A stretch of DNA of 40,327 bases from CAZYJD01 sp964647785 (GCA_964647785.1 CAZYJD010000011.1:1-40327); one strand, 5' to 3'; positions 16,505 to 24,504 are shown, counted from the first letter of the stretch. The notes: a model not told the origin generated them from the sequence alone. A program made the numbers and translations.

Positions 16505-16684
16505 ATGGCAAAAGTTAAAATCACATTGGTGAAGAGTGCAATTGATCGACCAAAGTCGCAAAAAGCTACTCTGGAAGCACTCGGACTAACCAAATTGAAC
16601 AGAACAATCGAAAAGGAAGTGAACCCTGCTGTTCAGGGCATGATCAATAAAGTACAACACTTATTAAAGGTAGAGAATATATAA
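16505..16684 (+). CDS. rpmD: 50S ribosomal protein L30
   Basis: A small gene read directly from the sequence: 59 codons from ATG 16505 to TAA 16684. The product starts MAKVKITLVKSAIDRPKSQK, continues ATLEALGLTKLNRTIEKEVN and ends in MINKVQHLLKVENI, the standard L30 ferredoxin-like fold pattern. It sits between rpsE and rplO, exactly where rpmD belongs in the spc order, with short gaps of four and two bases. Confidence 0.96.
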   Translation: MAKVKITLVKSAIDRPKSQKATLEALGLTKLNRTIEKEVNPAVQGMINKVQHLLKVENI

Positions 16685-16686
16685 CC

Positions 16687-17133
16687 ATGGATCTGAGTAA
16701 TCTTAAACCCGCAAAAGGGTCGGTAAAGAAATCAAAGCGCATTGGTCGCGGTCAAGGTTCCGGTAAAGGTGGAACTTCCACCAAGGGAACAAAAGGACAG
16801 CAATCGCGTACCGGATATAGCCGCAAGATTGGTTTCGAAGGAGGTCAGATGCCCCTTCAGCGTCGTATCCCTAAGTTTGGTTTTCGCAATCCTAACCGCG
16901 TAGAATATACTGGTTTGAACCTGGACCGCCTTCAGGAAATTGCTGAAAAGCACAAACTGGATGCAATAGACGTAGATTTTCTTTATGCCAATCGCTACAT
17001 CCAGAAAGGTGAAAAAGTGAAAATTCTTGGTCGTGGCGAATTAACTGCGAAATTGAATGTAAAAGTGCATGCGTTTTCTTCAGCTGCCAAGTCAATGATT
17101 GAAGAAAAAGGGGGCGTAGCAGAGACCGTTTGA
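16687..17133 (+). CDS. rplO: 50S ribosomal protein L15
   Basis: The 148-residue L15 is a late assembly protein of the 50S subunit. The extended, glycine- and arginine-rich N-terminus (LKPAKGSVKKSKRIGRGQGSG, then GKGGTSTKGTKGQQSR) and FEGGQMPLQRRIPKFGF are hallmark segments, and the C-terminal globular part with KILGRGELTAKLNVKVHAFS is complete. secY starts one base after its stop. Confidence 0.97.
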   Translation: MDLSNLKPAKGSVKKSKRIGRGQGSGKGGTSTKGTKGQQSRTGYSRKIGFEGGQMPLQRRIPKFGFRNPNRVEYTGLNLDRLQEIAEKHKLDAIDVDFLYANRYIQKGEKVKILGRGELTAKLNVKVHAFSSAAKSMIEEKGGVAETV

Positions 17134-17134
17134 G

Positions 17135-18499
17135 ATGAAGAAGTTTATCGAGACCATAAAGAATATTTTCAGCATTGAAGATCTCCGCGTGAGAATCTTC
17201 AATACGCTATTACTGATGTTGATTTACCGCCTCGGTACCTTTGTGGTGCTTCCGGGGATAGATCCATTGATTTTGGGAGAACTGAATAAAGGACGTTCTA
17301 CTGAAGGATTGCTCGGATTGATTAACACCTTCTCAGGAGGAGCCTTTGAAAGAGGATCGGTATTTGCGCTCGGAATCATGCCTTATATCTCTGCCTCCAT
17401 TGTGGTTCAGCTGCTCACAATTGCAGTACCGGCTTTTGCCAGAATGCAACGAGAAGGAGAGGATGGTCGTCGGAAAATGAATCAAATAACGCGCTACCTC
17501 ACCATCGCTATCACGGGTGTGCAGGGCTTTGCGTACTTAGTTAATTTCAGAGCTGAAAAGGGACAGTCAATCATTGCCTTATCCAATCCTGAAGCCATGT
17601 CATATGGAATGTTTGTAGTGGTTGCTGTTGCAGCAATGATTGCGGGCACAATGTTTACTTTATGGCTTGGTGAAAGGATTACCGATAGAGGTATTGGCAA
17701 CGGTGTGTCACTGATCATTACGGTTGGTATCATCGCAAGGCTCCCGGATTCACTGGCATTTGAATTTGATCAAAGAGTAAGTGGAACTGGCGGACCGATA
17801 TTATTCCTGATTGAAATAGCCATATGGTTGGTTGTTATCATGAGTGTGGTTATGTTGGTGCAGGGAACAAGAAGAATTCCCGTTCAGTACGCCAAGCGCA
17901 TTGTGGGCAACAGGCAGTATGGAGGTGTTCGTCAATACCTTCCGCTGAAAGTGAACGCTGCAGGTGTAATGCCAATCATTTTTGCACAGGCACTGATGTT
18001 TATTCCTTCCTCAGTTGCGCAGTTCTTTCCGGATAGTAGCTCATGGCAAGGTTTCTTTTCGGGATTCCTTAACTATACATCGTTTACATACAATCTTACC
18101 TTTTTCTTAATGATTGTTTTGTTCACGTATTTCTACACAGCGATTACCATCAACCCCAGTCAGATTGCTGATGATCTGAAAAGAAATGGTGGATTCATTC
18201 CGGGCATCAAGCCAGGTCGTAAAACGGCCGACTTTATTGACGCAGTAATGAGTCGGATAACCTTACCGGGTGCCATTTTCTTGGGTTTGATTTCGATATT
18301 CCCAGCATTTGCCATCATCTTCGGAATCAACGACCAGTTTGCTCAGTTCTTTGGAGGTACATCATTGCTGATCATGGTTGGAGTTGTCTTGGATACGCTG
18401 CAACAAATTGAAAGTTATCTATTGATGCGCCACTATGATGGTTTGATGAAGACTGGTAGAATAAAAGGAAGAACATCCACCGGAGCAACAATGGTTTAG
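17135..18499 (+). CDS. secY: Protein translocase subunit SecY
   Basis: A 454-residue membrane protein with about ten hydrophobic segments, the channel subunit of the SecYEG translocon. RIFNTLLLMLIYRLGTFVVLPG is the first transmembrane region (residues ~19-40), GIMPYISASIVVQLL marks the second, and the cytoplasmic loops include GGVRQYLPLKVNAAGVMPIIFA and DDLKRNGGFIPGIKPGRKT, both family signatures used in SecA and ribosome contact. It is followed directly by infA; map and adk, found here in some other bacteria, are absent. Confidence 0.98.
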   Translation: MKKFIETIKNIFSIEDLRVRIFNTLLLMLIYRLGTFVVLPGIDPLILGELNKGRSTEGLLGLINTFSGGAFERGSVFALGIMPYISASIVVQLLTIAVPAFARMQREGEDGRRKMNQITRYLTIAITGVQGFAYLVNFRAEKGQSIIALSNPEAMSYGMFVVVAVAAMIAGTMFTLWLGERITDRGIGNGVSLIITVGIIARLPDSLAFEFDQRVSGTGGPILFLIEIAIWLVVIMSVVMLVQGTRRIPVQYAKRIVGNRQYGGVRQYLPLKVNAAGVMPIIFAQALMFIPSSVAQFFPDSSSWQGFFSGFLNYTSFTYNLTFFLMIVLFTYFYTAITINPSQIADDLKRNGGFIPGIKPGRKTADFIDAVMSRITLPGAIFLGLISIFPAFAIIFGINDQFAQFFGGTSLLIMVGVVLDTLQQIESYLLMRHYDGLMKTGRIKGRTSTGATMV

Positions 18500-18501
18500 T
18501 G

Positions 18502-18532
18502 TTGATGATATCAGGATTATTTAATATTTTTG
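18502..18532 (+). promoter_or_regulatory. Internal promoter upstream of infA
   Basis: TTG at 18502-18504, a 20-bp gap and TATTTTTG at 18525-18532 form a complete Bacteroidota promoter, starting just after the secY stop. CAGCCCTTTAAAAAC follows, almost identical to the sequence after rpsL promoter P1. It would allow infA, rpmJ, rpsM, rpsK, rpsD, rpoA and rplQ to be expressed apart from the upstream genes, with a leader of only 10-15 bases. Confidence 0.75.
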
Positions 18533-18549
18533 CAGCCCTTTAAAAACAG

Positions 18550-18768
18550 ATGTCGAAACAACCTTCAATAAAGCAAGATGGAGTAATAACCGAGGCCCTG
18601 TCGAATGCCATGTTCAGAGTGGAACTAAACAACGGTCATCAAATCATTGCTACCATTAGCGGAAAGATGAGGATGTATTACATCAAAATATTACCAGGTG
18701 ATAAGGTTCAGGTTGAAATGTCACCTTATGATTTAACAAGAGGAAGAATTACTTACCGATACAAATAA
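18550..18768 (+). CDS. infA: Translation initiation factor IF-1
   Basis: A 72-residue OB-fold protein that occupies the 30S A site during initiation. EALSNAMFRVELNNGHQIIATISGKMRMYYIKILPGDKV (given here only as family pattern: core strands LSNAMFRVELNNGH and GKMRMYYIKILPGD) and the ending SPYDLTRGRITYRYK are canonical. It lies between secY and rpmJ and has its own promoter. Confidence 0.97.
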   Translation: MSKQPSIKQDGVITEALSNAMFRVELNNGHQIIATISGKMRMYYIKILPGDKVQVEMSPYDLTRGRITYRYK

Positions 18769-18769
18769 A

Positions 18770-18886
18770 ATGAAAGTACGTCCTTCAGTAAAGAAGCGCA
18801 GCGCAGACTGCAAGATCGTGAAGCGTAAAGGAAAAATTTACGTGATCAATAAGAAGAATCCTAAATTCAAGCAAAGACAAGGATAA
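18770..18886 (+). CDS. rpmJ: 50S ribosomal protein L36, zinc-free type
   Basis: A 38-codon gene read from the sequence, ATG 18770 to TAA 18886, one base after infA and three before rpsM. The product begins MKVRPSVKKRSADCKIVKRK and ends NPKFKQRQG. The four zinc ligands of classical L36 (Cys11, Cys14, Cys27, His33) are reduced to Cys14 alone: the others are Ser11, Asn27 and Phe33. This is the zinc-independent form. Confidence 0.95.
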   Translation: MKVRPSVKKRSADCKIVKRKGKIYVINKKNPKFKQRQG

Positions 18887-18889
18887 ATT

Positions 18890-19267
18890 ATGGCAAGAAT
18901 TGCAGGGGTAGATTTACCCAGAAATAAGAGAGGAATCATTGGTCTGACCTATATCTTCGGAATCGGACCCTCCAGAGCTGAATACATTCTGGATAAGGCT
19001 GGTGTGGACCATAGCAAGCGCGTAGAAAATTGGGATGACCATGACATCTCTGAGATCAGAAAGGTTATCAATACTGAATTTAAGGTGGAAGGGGAATTAA
19101 GATCTGAGGTTCAAATGAACATCAAACGTCTGATGGATATTGGATGCTATCGTGGTCTTCGTCACCGGAAGGGCTTGCCTGTTCGTGGCCAAAGAACCAA
19201 AAATAATAGCCGCACCAGGAAAGGAAAGAGAAAAACTGTAGCCAACAAGAAAAAGGCGACCAAATAA
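18890..19267 (+). CDS. rpsM: 30S ribosomal protein S13
   Basis: A 125-residue S13, at the top of the 30S head where it contacts 50S and the P-site tRNA. MARIAGVDLPRNKRGIIGLTY, the helix-hairpin-helix-like IFGIGPSRAEYILDKAGVD and the C-terminal CYRGLRHRKGLPVRGQRTKNN are all typical. The very basic tail (KGKRKTVANKKKATK) reaches toward the P site in known structures. Confidence 0.98.
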   Translation: MARIAGVDLPRNKRGIIGLTYIFGIGPSRAEYILDKAGVDHSKRVENWDDHDISEIRKVINTEFKVEGELRSEVQMNIKRLMDIGCYRGLRHRKGLPVRGQRTKNNSRTRKGKRKTVANKKKATK

Positions 19268-19283
19268 TTAATTAGGGATCTGA

Positions 19284-19673
19284 ATGGCAACCAATAAAAA
19301 AGTTACAAAAAAGCGTAAAGTAGCCATTGATGCACAAGGACAAGTGCATATTAAGTCTACTTTCAACAACATTATCATTTCCATTACCAACAGCCAGGGT
19401 CAGGTAATTTCCTGGTCTTCTGCTGGAAAAATGGGTTTCAGAGGAAGTAAGAAAAATACTCCTTATGCTGCTCAGGTGGCCAGTGCAGATGCAGCCAAAG
19501 TTGCTGTTGATCTCGGCCTCCAAAAAGTGGAAGTGTTTGTCAAAGGTCCTGGTGCGGGTCGTGAATCTGCGATTCGTTCGCTCGCAGCCACCGGTTTAGA
19601 TGTTTTGTCTATCCAGGACGTTACACCATTGCCACACAATGGATGTAGACCACCCAAGAGAAGAAGAGTATAA
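19284..19673 (+). CDS. rpsK: 30S ribosomal protein S11
   Basis: The 129-residue S11 forms the 30S platform near the E site. HIKSTFNNIIISITNSQGQV, SWSSAGKMGFRGSKKNTPYAAQ, the VKGPGAGRESAIRSL loop and the C-terminus PLPHNGCRPPKRRRV are the standard signatures. It follows rpsM after 16 bases and keeps the alpha-operon order. Confidence 0.98.
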   Translation: MATNKKVTKKRKVAIDAQGQVHIKSTFNNIIISITNSQGQVISWSSAGKMGFRGSKKNTPYAAQVASADAAKVAVDLGLQKVEVFVKGPGAGRESAIRSLAATGLDVLSIQDVTPLPHNGCRPPKRRRV

Positions 19674-19697
19674 GTAAGGCAATTTACAAAAGAGGAA

Positions 19698-20300
19698 ATG
19701 GCAAGATATACAGGCCCAAAATCAAAAATCGCAAGGAAGTTCAAGGAACCAATCTTCGGTCCTGACCGCGCATTGCAGAAAAAAAACTACCCTCCTGGTC
19801 AGCATGGTAATTCTAGACGAAGAGGAAAGAAATCGGAATATGCCATCCAATTGGCAGAGAAGCAAAAAGCTAAGTACACTTACGGCTTGTTGGAACGTCA
19901 GTTTGCCAACCTGTTTGATAAGGCAGCCAGAAAGAAGGGAATTACAGGTGAGAACTTGTTGAAATTCCTCGAGGCCCGTTTAGATAACACCGTTTTTCGT
20001 CTCGGCGTAGCTTCTAGTCGTGCACAAGCCCGTCAATTGGTTACCCACAAGCATATAACAGTGAACGGAAATGTGGTGAATATACCATCATTTCAGTTGC
20101 GTCCGGGTGATGTGGTAGGCGTGCGTGAAAAGTCGAAGTCGCTCGAAGTTGTTACGGATTCGTTATCTCAGAAAAAGAACTTCTCATGGCTTGATTGGGA
20201 TGGCAGTGAGTTCAAAGGCAAGTTTCTCAACTACCCCGAGCGTACTGAAATACCAGAAAATATCAAAGAGCAACTGATCGTAGAATTGTACTCTAAGTAA
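19698..20300 (+). CDS. rpsD: 30S ribosomal protein S4, zinc-free type
   Basis: The 200-residue S4 is a primary 16S-binding protein and, in E. coli, the repressor of the alpha operon. MARYTGPKSKIARKF starts the protein; NYPPGQHGNSRRRGKKSEY and the S4 RNA-binding domain RLDNTVFRLGVASSRAQARQLV are complete. The N-terminal zinc-binding cysteines known from some S4 proteins are missing; no cysteine is seen in the N-terminal part. No pseudoknot-like S4 site was recognised upstream of rpsM. Confidence 0.97.
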   Translation: MARYTGPKSKIARKFKEPIFGPDRALQKKNYPPGQHGNSRRRGKKSEYAIQLAEKQKAKYTYGLLERQFANLFDKAARKKGITGENLLKFLEARLDNTVFRLGVASSRAQARQLVTHKHITVNGNVVNIPSFQLRPGDVVGVREKSKSLEVVTDSLSQKKNFSWLDWDGSEFKGKFLNYPERTEIPENIKEQLIVELYSK

Positions 20301-20318
20301 TCATTAACTAATCCCCAC

Positions 20319-21311
20319 ATGGCAATTATTAATTTCCGCAAACCCGATAAAGTAATCATGCATAAAGAGACCGACTTTTATGGTCTCTTTGAATTCAGCC
20401 CCCTTGAAAAAGGGTACGGTGTTACCATTGGTAACGCTATGAGAAGAATTCTGCTCTCCTCCCTGGAAGGCCATGCAATAACTACATTGAGAATCCCAGG
20501 TGTAGACCATGAATTCAGCAGTATTAAAGGGGTGTTGGAAGACCTCACTGAAATTGTACTGAATTTGAAGCAGGTTCGTTTCAAAAAGGTGGTACAAGGA
20601 GATGATACAGAAAGAATTTACATCTCCATCAAAGGAAAAGAACAATTCACTGCAGGTGACATCAGTTCCTTTACCCACGCCTTTGAAATACTCAACCCAG
20701 AGTTGGTCATTTGCAATATGGAACAATTTGTAAACCTCGAGCTTGAACTCACGGTAGAAAAAGGAAGAGGTTATGTTCCTGCAGATGAAAATCTGCCGAG
20801 TGATGCGCCTATTGGTCTTATTCCGGTGGATTCCATTTTCACGCCAATCAAGAATGTGAGCTACAAAGTGGAAGATTTCAGGGTTGAACAAAAGACCGAC
20901 TACGAGAAGCTGATTTTTGAAGTAAAAACAGATGGATCAATCCACCCAGAGAGTGCGTTGAAAGAGGCTGCAAAAATCATGATTCAGCACCTGGTGTTGT
21001 TCAGTGATGAGAGCATATTGCTCGATACGCAGATCAAAACCAAAACCCAGGAGGTGGATGAGAATATGCTTCACATGAGAAAAATGTTGAAGACATCACT
21101 CTCCGACCTGGATCTTTCAGTGCGTGCGTACAATTGCTTGAAGGCCGCAGAGATAAGAACACTCGGAGAATTGGTTAGCTTCAATATTGAAGACCTCTTG
21201 AAGTTTAGAAATTTTGGTAAAAAATCACTTACTGAGCTTGAAGAATTTGTAAGAGAGAAAGGATTAACCTTTGGAATGGATGTAAGCAAGTACAACCTAG
21301 ACGAAGACTGA
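20319..21311 (+). CDS. rpoA: DNA-directed RNA polymerase subunit alpha
   Basis: The 330-residue alpha subunit dimerises to assemble RNA polymerase. The N-terminal domain shows FSPLEKGYGVTIGNAMRRILLSSLEG-type assembly sequence (key part GNAMRRILLSSLEG), followed by a linker near residue 235. The C-terminal domain, which contacts DNA and activators, has LSVRAYNCLKAAEIRTLGEL and the helix-hairpin-helix LLKFRNFGKKSLTELEE. Length is normal for the phylum. Confidence 0.98.
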   Translation: MAIINFRKPDKVIMHKETDFYGLFEFSPLEKGYGVTIGNAMRRILLSSLEGHAITTLRIPGVDHEFSSIKGVLEDLTEIVLNLKQVRFKKVVQGDDTERIYISIKGKEQFTAGDISSFTHAFEILNPELVICNMEQFVNLELELTVEKGRGYVPADENLPSDAPIGLIPVDSIFTPIKNVSYKVEDFRVEQKTDYEKLIFEVKTDGSIHPESALKEAAKIMIQHLVLFSDESILLDTQIKTKTQEVDENMLHMRKMLKTSLSDLDLSVRAYNCLKAAEIRTLGELVSFNIEDLLKFRNFGKKSLTELEEFVREKGLTFGMDVSKYNLDED

Positions 21312-21318
21312 TTGAATC

Positions 21319-21861
21319 ATGAGACACGGGAATAAAATTAATCACCTCGGAAGAAAGTATGGCCACAGAGCTGCTCTTCTGAGTAATATGGCTAGTTCAC
21401 TTATTCTTTCTAAAAGAATCTTTACAACCACAGCAAAGGCGAAAGAACTGCGTAAGTATGTTGAACCTTTAATTACCAAATCAAAGGATGATAGCACGAA
21501 CAACCGCAGGGTGGTGTTTAGCTATCTGAAGAATAAAGAAGCAGTGAAAGAATTGTTCGGTAATGTGGCTGATAAAATTGCGAGCAGACCTGGAGGTTAC
21601 ACCAGAATCTTGAAAACGCACAATCGTTTGGGTGATAACGCCGAAATGTGCATGATTGAATTGGTTGACTTTAATGACATGCTCACGGATAGCTTGAGCA
21701 AGTCTGTGAAAGAAACAGCCAAGAAATCACGCCGTTCTAGAAGAGGAACTGGTAAATCTGCTGCTGCAAAAGCAGAAGAAACAAACGATGCAGTAAATGC
21801 TGAAGCAGACAGCGCAGATAACGCTGCCACTGAAGAAGTAACTGAAGAGAATAACGATTGA
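21319..21861 (+). CDS. rplQ: 50S ribosomal protein L17 with extended acidic tail
   Basis: The first ~125 residues are a normal L17: MRHGNKINHLGRKYGHRAAL, SLILSKRIFTTTAKAKELRKYVEPLIT and GGYTRILKTHNRLGDNAEMCMIEL. L17 lies near the tunnel exit. The protein then continues for about 50 residues: a basic stretch (KKSRRSRRGTGKS) followed by an Ala/Glu/Asp-rich tail, to 180 residues in total, compared with ~115-130 in many bacteria. Such tails are common in Bacteroidota L17. It is the last gene of the operon; a terminator follows. Confidence 0.96.
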   Translation: MRHGNKINHLGRKYGHRAALLSNMASSLILSKRIFTTTAKAKELRKYVEPLITKSKDDSTNNRRVVFSYLKNKEAVKELFGNVADKIASRPGGYTRILKTHNRLGDNAEMCMIELVDFNDMLTDSLSKSVKETAKKSRRSRRGTGKSAAAKAEETNDAVNAEADSADNAATEEVTEENND

Positions 21862-21879
21862 TTGACATAAATCATTAAT

Positions 21880-21912
21880 AAAAGGGGGAGTTATATGACT
21901 CCCCCTTTTTTT
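21880..21912 (+). terminator. Intrinsic terminator of the ribosomal operon
   Basis: A perfect 12-bp stem pairs 21880-21891 with 21898-21909 (core GGGGGAGT / ACTCCCCC) around a 6-base loop TATATG, and a run of seven T follows the C-tract (21906-21912). It begins 18 bases after the rplQ stop and is the clearest terminator in the window. Confidence 0.93.
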
Positions 21913-21938
21913 GCTTTAAATGATTTGCATTTATTTTG
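21910..21938 (+). promoter_or_regulatory. Probable promoter of the hppD-like gene
   Basis: TTTG at 21910-21913, at the end of the terminator T-tract, and TATTTTG at 21932-21938 with an 18-bp gap resemble the phylum's promoter, though the -7 box is one base short of TAnnTTTG. The start codon lies 16 bases downstream. Confidence 0.42.
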
Positions 21939-21954
21939 AGCCAAAACAAGCATT

Positions 21955-23079
21955 ATGAGCACCATAACAGAATTGAATAAAGAAACAAGCGTAGATTTTT
22001 TACCGATCAATGGAACCGATCATATCGAGTTTTTTGTTGGAAACGCCAAGCAAAGTGCCTATTACTATCAACTTGCATGGGGTTATAAGTTAATTGCCTA
22101 TGCCGGACCGGAAACGGGGGTGAGAGATCGTGCAAGTTATGTTCTCAAACAAGGCAAAGTGGTGCTTGTACTTACCACAAGTCTGCTTCCGGATGGTGAA
22201 ATTGCCGACCATCAAAAGAAGCATGGTGATGGTGTGAAATATTTGAGTCTTTGGGTAGATGATGCAAAATCTTCTTTTGATGAAACCGTGAAAAGAGGGG
22301 CAAGACCCTTTATGGAACCCACAACCTTCAGTGACGAAAACGGATCTGTGGTTGTATCTGCCATTCATACCTATGGTGATACCGTTCATAAATTCATTGA
22401 ACGAAAGAATTATCATGGCATATTTCTCCCTGGCTATAGGGCAGTAGAAAATGCACTCGATACCGTTCCTGTGGGAATAAAGCACGTCGACCATTGTGTG
22501 GGCAATGTAGAACTGGGAGCAATGAACGACTGGGTTGACTTTTATGAGAATGTAATGGGCTTTAGTTTGCTTCTGACTTTTGATGACAAGGATATTTCAA
22601 CGGAATATTCTGCGCTCATGTCAAAGGTGGTTTCAAATGGCAATGGCTACATTAAATTTCCAATCAATGAGCCGGCAGAGGGAAAGAAAAAATCTCAAAT
22701 AGAAGAATATCTTGATTTTTATCATGGCCCAGGGGTGCAACACATTGCTCTTGAAGTTGAAGACATCATAAAAGCGGTAGGAGAGCTGCGCTCAAGAGGG
22801 GTGGAATTTCTTTATGTGCCAGACAATTATTATGAGGAAGTACCCGAAAGAGTGGGCGAGATTGACGAAGACCTCAAGGCCTTGAAGGAAATGAATATAC
22901 TTATTGATCGTGACGATCAAGGATATTTACTTCAAATATTTACGAAGCCGGTAGAGGACAGGCCAACCTTATTCTATGAAATTATCCAACGAAAAGGAGC
23001 GAGGTCTTTTGGAAAAGGGAACTTTAAGGCTTTATTCGAGTCCATTGAACGAGAGCAAGCCAACAGAGGTAACCTGTAG
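21955..23079 (+). CDS. hppD: 4-hydroxyphenylpyruvate dioxygenase
   Basis: The 374-residue enzyme converts 4-hydroxyphenylpyruvate to homogentisate in tyrosine breakdown. It has two vicinal-oxygen-chelate halves. The Fe(II) ligands of the C-terminal half are visible: His180 (VDHCVGNV), His263 (GVQHIALE) and Glu342 (LFYEIIQRKG). The C-terminal gate helix segment GARSFGKGNFKALFESIEREQ is typical. No homogentisate dioxygenase gene lies in the window, so the rest of the pathway must be elsewhere. It stands alone after the ribosomal terminator. Confidence 0.96.
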   Translation: MSTITELNKETSVDFLPINGTDHIEFFVGNAKQSAYYYQLAWGYKLIAYAGPETGVRDRASYVLKQGKVVLVLTTSLLPDGEIADHQKKHGDGVKYLSLWVDDAKSSFDETVKRGARPFMEPTTFSDENGSVVVSAIHTYGDTVHKFIERKNYHGIFLPGYRAVENALDTVPVGIKHVDHCVGNVELGAMNDWVDFYENVMGFSLLLTFDDKDISTEYSALMSKVVSNGNGYIKFPINEPAEGKKKSQIEEYLDFYHGPGVQHIALEVEDIIKAVGELRSRGVEFLYVPDNYYEEVPERVGEIDEDLKALKEMNILIDRDDQGYLLQIFTKPVEDRPTLFYEIIQRKGARSFGKGNFKALFESIEREQANRGNL

Positions 23080-23091
23080 TCAAATACGTTT

Positions 23092-23583
23092 TTGAAGAAC
23101 TTACTCATCATCCGACATGCAAAATCAGGATGGGATGGCAATGTGGTGGATTTTGATCGCGGATTGAGCGATCGCGGTAAAAATGATCTGAGGCTGATGT
23201 CGGAGAGGCTGAGCAGTAGATTCTATGATCCTCAGCTGGTGTATTGCAGCCCCGCGAAGAGAACAAAAAAGACTTGGAATGCCATTTCTAACAAACTCGG
23301 CTGGAAAGAAGATTTGGTTGAGTTTGAGGATGAACTTTACCTTGCAAGCATTCAAACATTGCTTAAGAAGTGCTCAGAAGTGAATGAAGAGATCGATCGG
23401 CTTGTTTTGGTCGGCCATAATCCCGGGCTAACGGAGCTGGTGAATGTTTGCAGCCATGCGCGCTTAGATAATTTGCCAACTTGTGGATTGGTTCAAATTC
23501 GTTTTCCTTTTGATCAATGGGAGCAAGTCGGTTTGCAAAAGGGCGAATTGGTCTATTTCGATTATCCCAAGAGGCAGCCTTAA
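23092..23583 (+). CDS. SixA-like histidine phosphatase (TTG start)
   Basis: A 163-residue protein of the histidine phosphatase superfamily. The catalytic RHA motif is at residues 8-10 (LLIIRHAKSGWD), the second arginine at 57 (YCSPAKRTKKT) and the second histidine at 109 (VGHNPGL). Size and sequence match the SixA group, whose E. coli member dephosphorylates phosphohistidine proteins; the target here is unknown. Translation must begin at TTG 23092, because the first ATG lies after the catalytic histidine. It follows hppD after 12 bases and is convergent with the next gene, the two stop codons being two bases apart. Confidence 0.85.
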   Translation: MKNLLIIRHAKSGWDGNVVDFDRGLSDRGKNDLRLMSERLSSRFYDPQLVYCSPAKRTKKTWNAISNKLGWKEDLVEFEDELYLASIQTLLKKCSEVNEEIDRLVLVGHNPGLTELVNVCSHARLDNLPTCGLVQIRFPFDQWEQVGLQKGELVYFDYPKRQP

Positions 23584-23585
23584 AC

Positions 23586-24491
23586 TTATTTAACAGTGAA
23601 AGTTGTTGTTTTGCCGTTAACATTTGCTCCTGCAATTCGATCGCAAGCCTGGTCATTAAAAGGATCGTAATCTACCACAATTATCTTTGCCGACATGCCA
23701 ACGGTAATGGTTAACCTGCCCTTGACAAAAGTTTGAGCACAGCCGGTTTCCATTTTCTTCAGCAATGGCTCGTCGATGGTCACGGTAAATTCTTCACCGT
23801 TGCGATTTACACCTTGGGCATCGCCGGTAATTTCAAAATGGTCGCCCCAAACACCAGGTCCGGCATCCAGGGTTCGGCGGATGGTTCTGTTTGCCAACGT
23901 CCACTTGATTGCGCGATCTTCTTTCGTTGCCATTCCATTGACCACATCGATGTTGATTGTATTTTCTCCGATTCTGTATATGCCCAATGTGCCTGATAGT
24001 TGCACCATATCACTGCCATCACCTGAGAAATAGGCATCTTTCTCGCTCAAAGATGCAATGAAGCTGCTTCCAACTTCTTTGAATGGTTTGCTCAGGGTGG
24101 CTTTTATTTTACCCGCACGATATTTGCCGTCTTTGCACAAAAGACCTTTGGGCTCTGTTTCTCCCAAAGGACCAAAATCCACCAAAACTTCTACACCATC
24201 TCCATCTGACCAAATGGTGTCGAGATAGGTGACTTCAGCACCCGAAGGCAAGATGGTTCCACCTTTTTTTCTCAGTTTTTCATCGGTTTCGGCCAGGTCA
24301 TCCAAAAGATCGTACAATGCCGTGAATTCAGTTTCTATGATGGCGTTGTCTTCTGCAGAGTATATGGTTTCTTTTACTTCCAAGATGTCATCTACACAAG
24401 ATGGCGTAAACATCATAAGAAACAGACCCATAGCCGGAAGCACTGCTGCCATGCACTTCATTCTTAGATGTTCACATTTTTTTACTTTCAT
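23586..24491 (-). CDS. Lipoprotein of unknown function
   Basis: I do not recognise a named family. The protein has a charged N-terminus, a hydrophobic stretch (VLPAMGLFLMMF) and a cysteine in TPSC, an acceptable Bacteroidota lipobox. The mature part (~270 residues) is acidic and beta-rich, ending with CAQTFVKGRLTITV and VDYDPFNDQACDRIAGANVNGK, where two cysteines might pair. Three starts are possible: 24521, 24491 and 24461. A good -7 box at 24497-24504 argues against 24521; I chose 24491, with 24461 (MKCMAAVL) equally possible. Probable location is the outer membrane or periplasm, by the signal only. Confidence 0.7.
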   Translation of the reverse strand: MKVKKCEHLRMKCMAAVLPAMGLFLMMFTPSCVDDILEVKETIYSAEDNAIIETEFTALYDLLDDLAETDEKLRKKGGTILPSGAEVTYLDTIWSDGDGVEVLVDFGPLGETEPKGLLCKDGKYRAGKIKATLSKPFKEVGSSFIASLSEKDAYFSGDGSDMVQLSGTLGIYRIGENTINIDVVNGMATKEDRAIKWTLANRTIRRTLDAGPGVWGDHFEITGDAQGVNRNGEEFTVTIDEPLLKKMETGCAQTFVKGRLTITVGMSAKIIVVDYDPFNDQACDRIAGANVNGKTTTFTVK

Positions 24492-24496
24492 ATGCA

Positions 24497-24504
24497 CAAA
24501 AATA
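24497..24504 (-). promoter_or_regulatory. -7 element (TATTTTTG, minus strand) of the lipoprotein gene
   Basis: Read on the minus strand, this is TATTTTTG, identical to the -7 boxes of rpsL P1 and infA. A TTG is present upstream but only 14 bases away, which is short. An interrupted inverted repeat ATTGG-N9-CCAAT (24504-24522) overlaps its upstream side and might be an operator. Confidence 0.5.

Noticed and set aside
20304..20891. 195-codon open frame on the minus strand
   Set aside because: Lies wholly opposite rpoA and rpsD/rpoA spacing; no family pattern and low-complexity, cysteine/phenylalanine-rich translation typical of an antisense shadow.
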